Of a DNA stretch of 64,000 nucleotides, positions 58,027-64,000 are shown piece by piece. Source of the DNA: Botryobacter ruber (GTDB lineage Bacteria; Bacteroidota; Bacteroidia; Cytophagales; Hymenobacteraceae); assembly GCF_003347595.2 (NCBI RefSeq), contig NZ_QCZK02000024.1, positions 434,001-498,000 of the forward strand. The letters are read 5' to 3'. Numbering within the stretch: position 1 is the stretch's first letter; every line of letters starts with the position of its first letter. A model generated the notes under the pieces. The model made no database searches, was not told where the DNA came from, and saw only the letters and a list, made by a program, of their open reading frames with translations. The position numbers and the translations under genes are program-made.

Positions 58027-58058
58027 CAGCAGCAGTGGCTTTGGTGCCGGCAGCAGTA
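58027..58058 (+). repeat. GC-rich interspersed repeat, copy 16
   Basis: Contains GCAGTGGCTTTGGTGCCGGC, two or three changes from the core, directly after the baeRF stop. Confidence 0.6.
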
Positions 58059-58066
58059 ATTATTTT

Positions 58067-58094
58067 GGGGCAGCCTGAACAGCTGCCCCTTTTT
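58067..58094 (+). terminator. Terminator of the baeRF-like gene
   Basis: GGGGCAGC (58067-58074) pairs with GCTGCCCC (58082-58089), then five T. Confidence 0.88.
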
Positions 58095-58158
58095 ATGGTT
58101 TATAAGTTAAATGTGGTGATATTGCCATGTTTTAACTTTTTGCGCTATATTTCAGCAA

Positions 58159-59181
58159 ATGAAGTTTCACCTGACAGATGCCTTTAATTTTCTTTCCAAG
58201 CTAACGCCGCTGCGTGTACTCAACGCCGCTCAGGTTACAGGAAGCTACGTGGTGTCGCGGTTAACAGGCAGGGCCTGGCACTGGGGCGTACCTCTTAGCA
58301 TTTCGTTTGAACCTACTACCTCCTGCAACCTCCGTTGTCCCGAGTGTCCCAGCGGTCTGCGCTCCTTTACCCGCCCCACCGGCATGCTCGAGGATTCGCT
58401 TTTTAAAGCAACTATCGACCAGCTGCACCGGCAGTTGCTCTACCTTATTTTTTACTTCCAGGGCGAGCCCTACCTGCACAAGAACTTCCTGGAACTGGTA
58501 CAGTATGCCTCCCGCAAAGGAATTTACACGGCGACTTCTACCAACGCGCATTACCTGAACGACGAAACCGCCCGGCAGACCGTAGAGTCCGGGCTGGACC
58601 GCCTGATCATTTCAATAGACGGCACCACCCAGGAAACCTATGCTGCTTACCGGGTAGGCGGAAAGCTGGAGAAGGTGCTGGAAGGAACGCGTAACGTAGT
58701 GAAGTGGAAAAAAAAGCTGAAATCGAAAACACCGCACCTCATGTTTCAGTTTTTAGTCGTACGTCCCAACGAGCACCAACTCGAAGACGTACAAAAGCTG
58801 GCAAAAGAGCTCGGTGTAGACGAAGTAGTGTTTAAAACAGCCCAGATCTACGATTACGAAAACGGCTCTTCGCTTATTCCCACCATCGATTATTATTCGA
58901 GGTACAGGAATAACGGCAACGGAACCTACTCCATCAAAAACAAGCTGCTGAACCACTGCTGGAAGATGTGGCACTCCTGCGTGATCACCTGGGATGGCTT
59001 AGTAGTGCCCTGCTGTTTTGATAAAGATGCCGAATACCGGCAGGGCGATCTGAAAAAAGAAACCTTCCGCAGCCTGTGGCGGGGCGCCAGGTACCGAAAC
59101 TTCAGGCAGGCGTTAATTAAGTCGAGGTCGGAAATTGAAATGTGCCGTAACTGTACCGAAGGTACCCGGGTATGGGCCTAA
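58159..59181 (+). CDS. Radical SAM protein with SPASM-like C-terminus
   Basis: A 340-residue enzyme. The radical SAM cluster motif CNLRCPEC gives Cys56, Cys60 and Cys63. GEPYLHKNF, a likely SAM-binding segment, and ISIDGTTQETYAAYR follow. The C-terminal region has CWKMWHSC, VPCCFDKD and CRNC, fitting a SPASM/twitch auxiliary iron-sulfur domain. Relatives modify peptides or activate sulfatases and others. No precursor peptide gene was found nearby, so the substrate is unknown. It lies 43 bases before the MscS gene on the same strand. Confidence 0.9.
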   Translation: MKFHLTDAFNFLSKLTPLRVLNAAQVTGSYVVSRLTGRAWHWGVPLSISFEPTTSCNLRCPECPSGLRSFTRPTGMLEDSLFKATIDQLHRQLLYLIFYFQGEPYLHKNFLELVQYASRKGIYTATSTNAHYLNDETARQTVESGLDRLIISIDGTTQETYAAYRVGGKLEKVLEGTRNVVKWKKKLKSKTPHLMFQFLVVRPNEHQLEDVQKLAKELGVDEVVFKTAQIYDYENGSSLIPTIDYYSRYRNNGNGTYSIKNKLLNHCWKMWHSCVITWDGLVVPCCFDKDAEYRQGDLKKETFRSLWRGARYRNFRQALIKSRSEIEMCRNCTEGTRVWA

Positions 59182-59224
59182 ACCGGCAGGCATTAAGATG
59201 ATGAACATGTAAAAAACAAGCATT

Positions 59225-60148
59225 ATGAATAATCTTGACAGAGCGCTGGAGCTCCTGCTCAGCAAGCTGGAGAATTGGGGGGTTTATATTGTACAGATGT
59301 TGCCCAACTTCTTTGTGGCCATTGTGCTGGTAATTGCTACCTTTTATGTAGCAGGGCTTATCCAGAAAGGGTTAGACAGCATTATCAGCCGGTTCTCCCA
59401 AAGCGCAGCAATCAATAACCTGATTTCTACAATACTATACCTGCTGCTGCTCCTGGTCGGGTTCTTCTTTGCCTTAAGCATTCTGCAGCTCGACAAGGTA
59501 GTAGTTTCGTTGCTGGCCGGTGTCGGTATCATTGGTTTGGCTCTCGGTTTTGCGTTTCAGGACATTGCGGCTAATTTTATTTCGGGGGTTATTATTGCCG
59601 TGCAAAGGCCTTTTAAAGTAGGCGACATGATCCAGACCAACGAGTACGACGGTGTGATCGAGCGTATTACGCTGCGCACCATCGATGTGCGGCAAACCAC
59701 GGGCGAGCTGGTAAAGCTGCCCAACAAGCTGGTGTTTGAAAAGCCGGTAACCAACCTCTCCTACTACAACGCCCGGCGTGTAGACCTTCCGGTAGGCATA
59801 TCCTACTCCGAAGACCTGGAACGGGTACAAGGCATTGTGAAAGAGGCGCTGGAAGATGTGAAGAACCGTATTAAGACACGAGAAGTGGAGGTGATGTACG
59901 ATGAATTTGGCGATAGCTCCATCGTGTTTAAAGCACGCTTTTGGATTACCTATAAGCGGCAGGTTGATTATGTGGGCGCCAAAAGCGATGCTATCATCCG
60001 GATAAAGAAAGCGTTTGACCAGAATAACATCACGATTCCGTTCCCTATCCGGACACTGGAGTTTGGTGGAGAAGACGGCGAGAAACTGTCGGAGAAGCTG
60101 GAGGCCCTGCGGGCATCGGTAAAAGAAGGGAAGCAGAATTTAGAGTAA
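59225..60148 (+). CDS. Small-conductance mechanosensitive channel, MscS type
   Basis: A 307-residue minimal MscS protein. Three membrane helices lie in the first 110 residues. The pore-lining helix VSLLAGVGIIGLALGFAFQDIAANFISG is followed by the beta-domain start QRPFKVGDMIQTNEYDGVIERITLRTIDVR. The C-terminal alpha/beta domain extends to about 285, with a charged tail. It should open on membrane tension and release small solutes. It probably shares transcription with the radical SAM gene 43 bases upstream. Confidence 0.92.
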   Translation: MNNLDRALELLLSKLENWGVYIVQMLPNFFVAIVLVIATFYVAGLIQKGLDSIISRFSQSAAINNLISTILYLLLLLVGFFFALSILQLDKVVVSLLAGVGIIGLALGFAFQDIAANFISGVIIAVQRPFKVGDMIQTNEYDGVIERITLRTIDVRQTTGELVKLPNKLVFEKPVTNLSYYNARRVDLPVGISYSEDLERVQGIVKEALEDVKNRIKTREVEVMYDEFGDSSIVFKARFWITYKRQVDYVGAKSDAIIRIKKAFDQNNITIPFPIRTLEFGGEDGEKLSEKLEALRASVKEGKQNLE

Positions 60149-60183
60149 CCGCAGAGTTAAGAATAATTGATAGGTTGAAATTA

Positions 60184-60220
60184 AAACAGAAAGGGCCGAT
60201 TTGTTCGGCCCTTTCTGTTT
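60184..60220. terminator. Bidirectional terminator between convergent genes
   Basis: A 16-bp perfect stem (60184-60199 with 60205-60220) around TTTGT, with A-rich and T-rich ends. It serves both the MscS gene and the opposing small gene. Confidence 0.88.
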
Positions 60221-60560
60221 ACTTGTCTTTTTTATCAAGGTCTTTCCCTAAATCTTCTACTTGTTTCATAAAAGTATCGATGTTTTCATCGGCATAGGGA
60301 CCATACGAATTGGAAATTGTTCCTTTTAACCCGTTAGTGGTTTCAAGCACATACAAAATAGACATGTCATCGGGATCGCTTTCACCTTCAAACCGGTAGA
60401 AGTCCACGATGCGCACCTGGTCCGGGCGGAAGTCTTCTTTTCCATCCATCGTAGTCAGGCGTCCGTCTTCCGTAACTTTGAAATCAAGGGTACAACCACC
60501 CTCTTTTTTGAGGCGGTTCAACACGTTAACGAGAGATCTTTCTTCAACTTTATCTTGCAT
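60219..60560 (-). CDS. Small conserved hypothetical protein (Bacteroidota-type)
   Basis: A 113-residue soluble protein. The pattern RIVDFYRFEGESDPDDMSILYVLETTNGLKGTISNSYGPYAD is characteristic of a small family widespread in Bacteroidota, sometimes labelled phosphoribosylpyrophosphate synthetase in databases. It lacks the PRTase PRPP loop, so I do not accept that label. One Cys in KEGGCTLDF. The C-terminus is charged (DLGKDLDKKDK). Function unknown. Confidence 0.8.
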   Translation of the reverse strand: MQDKVEERSLVNVLNRLKKEGGCTLDFKVTEDGRLTTMDGKEDFRPDQVRIVDFYRFEGESDPDDMSILYVLETTNGLKGTISNSYGPYADENIDTFMKQVEDLGKDLDKKDK

Positions 60561-60997
60561 AACATATAGATTTTTAGTGATATCATTTGCAGGTATAGAC
60601 CTATACGCAAAAAAGAAGCAAGGATACAGTTTTAGAGCAGAAATTCTGCTGAAGGAGGTTGGGAAGTTAGAGAGTTAGAGAGTTTAGGAGTTTGAGAGGT
60701 AGAAAGGTAGAGAGGTGAAAGTTTTGTAGGGGTTGAAGATTTTCAACCCTGTAACAGAAAGGTAGTAAGGTTAAGGGTATGGCTGTAGAGACGCGGTGCC
60801 CGCGTCTCCTGCACGAACCACAGGCAAATCCAATCCTGTTATGCCTTAAATCTTCTTAATCGTGTTCAGACAACCCCAATCCTGAAAATCCTAAAATTCC
60901 GTAAATCCTGATTCAGACAACAGCAGTGGCTGTGGTGGCAGGAGCAGAAAGGCTTTTTATGGCGAAAGCCATCTTTGGTGATGAGTAGCTACTGTAA
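60561..60997. repeat. Modular composite repeat (single-orientation copy)
   Basis: Within this gap 60659-60947 is built from polypurine 'ttagagag/gtagaaag' iterations, GGGGTTGAAG...TTCAACCC block, GAGACGCGGTGCCCGCGTCTC hairpin, TCCTGCACGAACCAC, reversed 'caggatt' block, then GC-rich repeat copy 17. It is the reverse complement of the layout at 42735-43047. No gene. Confidence 0.75.
60920..60947 (+). repeat. GC-rich interspersed repeat, copy 17
   Basis: Contains AGTGGCTGTGGTGGCAGGAG, one to two changes from consensus. Confidence 0.8.
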
Positions 60998-61189
60998 CTA
61001 CTGCATCTTCTTTTGCAGCTGCTTTTGCTCCAGGTCCTGCTGAATCTTTTTGAAGTCGATGGTAGAACAGGCGCTGCCACAGCCTTTGGCGCAGCCGCTG
61101 CCTTTGCTGCTGAAATTCCTGTACAGCAGGCGTGCCATGTAAGCCGCCGCCGCTATAAAAATGATAAAGATTATTATTTCCTGTATCAT
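60998..61189 (-). CDS. FeoB-associated Cys-rich membrane protein-like small protein
   Basis: A 63-residue protein: a single N-terminal membrane helix (EIIIFIIFIAAAAYMARLLY), then the Cys cluster GCAKGCGSACST, then a short charged helix. This matches the FeoB-associated Cys-rich family (three Cys in a GC-rich loop), which is usually encoded beside feoA/feoB. No Feo gene lies in this window, so it stands alone here. Probable inner-membrane protein linked to ferrous iron uptake; that link is inferred from the family. Confidence 0.8.
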   Translation of the reverse strand: MIQEIIIFIIFIAAAAYMARLLYRNFSSKGSGCAKGCGSACSTIDFKKIQQDLEQKQLQKKMQ

Positions 61190-61697
61190 ATCTCTTTAAA
61201 GTTTAAGAGTTTGGGAGTTAGAGAGTTAGAAAAGTAAAAAGGTAGAGAGGTTGGAGGTCTGGCTGTAGAGACGCGATGCCCGCGTCTCCTGCACGATCCG
61301 CAAACAAACCAAATCCTGAAAATCCATAAATCTGGCGAATCCAAATTCAGACAAAAAACCTTTCTGCTCCTGCCTCCATAGCCTCTCCTCTTCTGCCTGA
61401 ATCAGGATTTACAGAATTTTAGGATTTTCAGGATTTGGTTTGTCTGAACACGATTAAGAAGATTTAAGGAATAACAGGATTAGGTTTGTCTGTGGTTAGT
61501 GCAGGAGACGCGGGCACCGCGTCTCTACAGCCATACCCCCAACCTTACTACCTTTCTGTTACAGGGTTGAAGATTTTCAACCCCTACAAAATCTACCTTT
61601 CTACCTCCTAAACTCTTAAACTCCCAAACTTCTAAACTTTCTAACTTCAATCTCCTCCCCAATAACGAATAACTAACAACCAATAACCAAAACAAGT
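61190..61697. repeat. Composite repeat pair in inverted orientation
   Basis: 61198-61350 runs polypurine iterations, GAGACGCGATGCCCGCGTCTC hairpin, reversed 'caggatt' block. 61364-61395 is GC-rich repeat copy 18 in reverse. 61400-61647 runs 'caggatt', GAGACGCGGGCACCGCGTCTC, GGGTTGAAG...TTCAACCCC and polypyrimidine iterations, ending near the stop of the next gene. The gap is essentially two half-composites facing each other. No gene. Confidence 0.75.
61364..61395 (-). repeat. GC-rich interspersed repeat, copy 18 (diverged)
   Basis: Contains CTCCTGCCTCCATAGCCTCT, several changes from the reverse core. Confidence 0.55.
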
Positions 61698-62498
61698 TTA
61701 AGCTTTCTTCCAGAACTCCGAAATTGTTTCCATTACCTCCGAATGAATATGACCGTTGCTGGCGGCTATTTCGCCTCCGAACAGGTAATCGCCGTTGAGG
61801 TCGGTGAAGGTGGAGATTTTGCCGCCTGCCTCTTTAATCAAAAGTACACCGGCTGCTACGTCCCAGGGGTTCAGGTTGTACTCGAAGAAAGCTTCGAAAC
61901 GGCCTGCTGCCACGTATGCCAGATCGATAGCGGCAGAACCGAGGCGGCGGAAGCCATGCGATTTTGCCAGGAACGACATCAGGATCTGCATGTATTGCTG
62001 CGTGAGGCCCTGCTCCCGGTACGGGAAGCCGGTCGCGATCAGCGCATCTTTCAGGGCAGGCGCTTCCGATACTCTTATAGGCTTGCCGTTCAGGTAGGCG
62101 CCACCGTCTTTCCAGGCATAAAAGCACTCGTCGCGCGACATGTCGTACACCACGCCGGCCACTACCTCGTTGTATTCCATCAGGCCAACGCTGATACAGA
62201 AAATAGGCAGGCCATGCGTAAAGTTGGTCGTGCCATCCACGGGGTCAATTACCCAGTTGTAGCGCTCCTGCTGTGTGCTGTCGGTGCCTTCTTCGGTTAT
62301 GAAGCCAGCCTCAGGTAAGAGCTCGCGCAGCGCAGCCACCAGCTGTACTTCCGCCTCCTTGTCTACATACGACACCAGGTTGTTAAAACCTTTGAGTTCT
62401 ATTCTGCCGCGGTCGAAGTTTTCGGCTTCGTACCGGATAAATTCACCTACTTTTCTGGCAACAGTATTCAGTTTCTGTGAAAGGTGCTCTAAATTCAT
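61698..62498 (-). CDS. Inositol monophosphatase family protein (IMPase/SuhB type)
   Basis: A 266-residue metal-dependent sugar/inositol phosphatase. Signatures: ITEEGTDST (metal-binding Glu), WVIDPVDGTTNFTHGLP and NPWDVAAGVLLIKEAGGKIS. It most resembles SuhB/IMPase rather than CysQ. It dephosphorylates inositol phosphates or related sugar phosphates. It lies 53 bases downstream of the lnt stop on the same strand, so the two may be co-transcribed. Confidence 0.94.
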   Translation of the reverse strand: MNLEHLSQKLNTVARKVGEFIRYEAENFDRGRIELKGFNNLVSYVDKEAEVQLVAALRELLPEAGFITEEGTDSTQQERYNWVIDPVDGTTNFTHGLPIFCISVGLMEYNEVVAGVVYDMSRDECFYAWKDGGAYLNGKPIRVSEAPALKDALIATGFPYREQGLTQQYMQILMSFLAKSHGFRRLGSAAIDLAYVAAGRFEAFFEYNLNPWDVAAGVLLIKEAGGKISTFTDLNGDYLFGGEIAASNGHIHSEVMETISEFWKKA

Positions 62499-62551
62499 AG
62501 TTCGATGTTTAATAGTTTAAGTAAAGCTTCCTGCTTCTGCGGCAGGAAAAA

Positions 62552-64000
62552 TTAAGCAGGCTGCATGTTTTTGGGCCGCTTGCGGCGGATAGCGCCTTTT
62601 ACCACTGTGCCGAGCAGCATGACCAGCGCCAGCGACTGCAGCGTATTGCCAATATACTCCCCGTTGCGGCTGTAAAAAGTTTGCTCCGTATTCGACAGGA
62701 TGGTCTGGCGCAAAGCGGCAGGTACCCACCACCCGGAGCGGTCTGTAATTTCGCCTTTCTGATTGATAAAGCCGGAGATGCCGGTATTGGCAGAGCGGGC
62801 AATGCTGCGGCGGGTTTCGATGGCGCGCAGGGTGGCATATTGCAAATGCTGCCTGTAACCGGGCGAGTCGCTCCACCAGCCGTCGTTGGTAATCACAAAG
62901 ATCAGGCTGGCTCCTTTGCGTACGTACCCCGACACATAATCGCCATACACCGATTCGTAGCAGATTACCGGAGCAGCGCCCATTTCTGCTTGCTGCTGAT
63001 GGAAGAACACGTCGCGCTCCAGTTGGCTGCCCTGGCTGCCCACAGTGCCGCCCAAGTCTATGGCGAAAGGCCCCAGAAATTTAAAGAACTGCGGGTAAGG
63101 CAGCTTCTCGACACCAGGCACCAGTTTCGACTTATGGTAAAGGTCAACCTGGCCGTTGCTGTTGATGTGCATGCCGGTGTTAAAGGAGTCGTAGTAGCCG
63201 AAGCCTTCCATGTAACGGACGGTAGGGCTGGCGTCTTTCCGGTCGCCGTAGAAGGCATAGGTATCGATTCCGGTTACCAGCTCCAGCCCCGGGTGCTGCG
63301 CCAGAAAATCTTTGATCTCCTTGATGTACGGATACACATCGATCGTTTCTTCCCAATAGCCCTGGTCGATACGCAAAGCGGTTTCAGGCCACACCAGGAA
63401 TTTAGTTTCCGGCGTTAGCTGCTGCTCCGACAGGGTAATGAGTCGTTGGAGCTGCTCCGGGTACGGAATAAAGTTGTCGTGGCCCGAGAATTTTTCGTGA
63501 TACGGGTCGATGTTTGGCTGCACCACCACTACCTCCACAGGCTCGCCCTGCTGCTCGTACTTGGCCAGTATCAGGTAAGAGATAAGGATCGGAACAAGTA
63601 GGACAGCCGTTGGCAGCAGCAGTCTTTTCAGCTTCACCGGCTGGTACGGGTAATAGCGAATAGCCCGGTAGATCAGGATATTAACAGCCAGCACCCACAC
63701 CGAACCTCCCAGGAAACCGGTGTACTCATACCACTGCACCCACTGGTTCAGGGTGGCAAAGCCATTGCCCAGCGTCAGCCAGGGCCACGAGAGGTCCCAG
63801 GTCAGGTGCAATTGCTCGAAGGCGATCCAGTAAGCAATAAGTGAAATGTAGCCGATGGTACGGCCGAAGTATTTCTTGGTGTAGAAAAAAGCCATCAGCG
63901 GCATGCTTTGCAGCAGCGCGTTCAGAACCACGGCCGCTATACCGCCGGGCAGCGTGGAGTGCATTACCCACCAGGTGGTAAACAGGTTCCAGAGCAGCAG
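62552..64000 (-). CDS. lnt: Apolipoprotein N-acyltransferase (5' end outside window)
   Basis: The frame is open to the window edge: residues before the internal Met at 63964 read LLLWNLFTTWWV, the usual Lnt N-terminal region, so that Met is not the start. At least 482 residues are visible. Membrane helices are followed by the nitrilase-like domain with triad candidates Glu (WPETALR), Lys (YHKSKLVPGVE) and Cys (PVICYESVYGD). A final helix lies near the C-terminus (LQSLALVMLLGTVV). The enzyme adds the third acyl chain to lipoproteins after LspA. Its presence fits the many lipoproteins seen here. Confidence 0.95.
   Translation of the reverse strand: MLLWNLFTTWWVMHSTLPGGIAAVVLNALLQSMPLMAFFYTKKYFGRTIGYISLIAYWIAFEQLHLTWDLSWPWLTLGNGFATLNQWVQWYEYTGFLGGSVWVLAVNILIYRAIRYYPYQPVKLKRLLLPTAVLLVPILISYLILAKYEQQGEPVEVVVVQPNIDPYHEKFSGHDNFIPYPEQLQRLITLSEQQLTPETKFLVWPETALRIDQGYWEETIDVYPYIKEIKDFLAQHPGLELVTGIDTYAFYGDRKDASPTVRYMEGFGYYDSFNTGMHINSNGQVDLYHKSKLVPGVEKLPYPQFFKFLGPFAIDLGGTVGSQGSQLERDVFFHQQQAEMGAAPVICYESVYGDYVSGYVRKGASLIFVITNDGWWSDSPGYRQHLQYATLRAIETRRSIARSANTGISGFINQKGEITDRSGWWVPAALRQTILSNTEQTFYSRNGEYIGNTLQSLALVMLLGTVVKGAIRRKRPKNMQPA

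Noticed and set aside
60219-60560. Annotation as phosphoribosylpyrophosphate synthetase
   Set aside because: At 113 residues it is far too short and lacks the PRPP-binding loop; kept as a conserved hypothetical.

Overview
The window looks like chromosomal DNA from a member of the Bacteroidota, probably order Cytophagales (a Pontibacter- or Hymenobacter-like organism). The family-level evidence is a PorP/SprF and GldJ-like type IX secretion/gliding pair, a DUF4175 protein, a eukaryotic-type IleRS with a KMSKR motif, TAnnTTTG-type promoters and an absence of clear Shine-Dalgarno sequences. The genus is inference. No rRNA, tRNA, CRISPR array, transposase or prophage gene was seen.

Layout. 1-3.6 kb: the end of an unknown gene, an outer-membrane protein and a fused peptide ABC ATPase. 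3.8-6.2 kb: a lipoprotein-protease fusion and a HAD phosphatase. 6.4-13 kb: a minus-strand MMPL transporter - ileS - lspA group. 13.4-19.8 kb: an MscS channel, glycyl-tRNA synthetase, a divergent PiT-like transporter and a small acidic protein. 20-22 kb: a Kef-type antiporter. 22.0-23.8 kb: a 1.7 kb gene-free region with DnaA-box-like sites and a long inverted repeat. 23.8-33.8 kb: a minus-strand block (hypothetical, xth, DUF4175, anti-sigma-type ATPase, ybeY, mnmG, methyltransferase, Ig-like lipoprotein) that contains a perfect parS site just before mnmG. 34-38.6 kb: CMD protein, comF, DUF4265, gldJ-like and porP. 38.7-47.5 kb: AsmA-like, DUF4382, DinB, diacylglycerol kinase, two msrB genes, fumC and a membrane protein. 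48-64 kb: a CHASE/PAS histidine kinase, two tandem outer-membrane paralogues, radA, a TlpA-like protein, a baeRF-like protein, a radical SAM protein, a second MscS channel, small proteins, an inositol-phosphatase family enzyme and the 3' part of lnt.

Most genes are housekeeping or envelope functions in short operons. The unusual content is between the genes. At least eighteen copies of a GC-rich repeat of about 28 bp (core GGCTGTGGTGGC) lie only in intergenic DNA, on both strands. Several belong to larger modular composites assembled from the same 4-5 blocks in the same order (or inverted) at 13, 34, 43, 60.7 and 61.4 kb. A second, unrelated MITE-like long palindrome occurs at 23.4 kb with a diverged relative at 15.5 kb.

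The parS site, mnmG and the DnaA-box cluster within about 6 kb suggest the window lies near the chromosome origin. This is inference; gene orientation alone does not show it.
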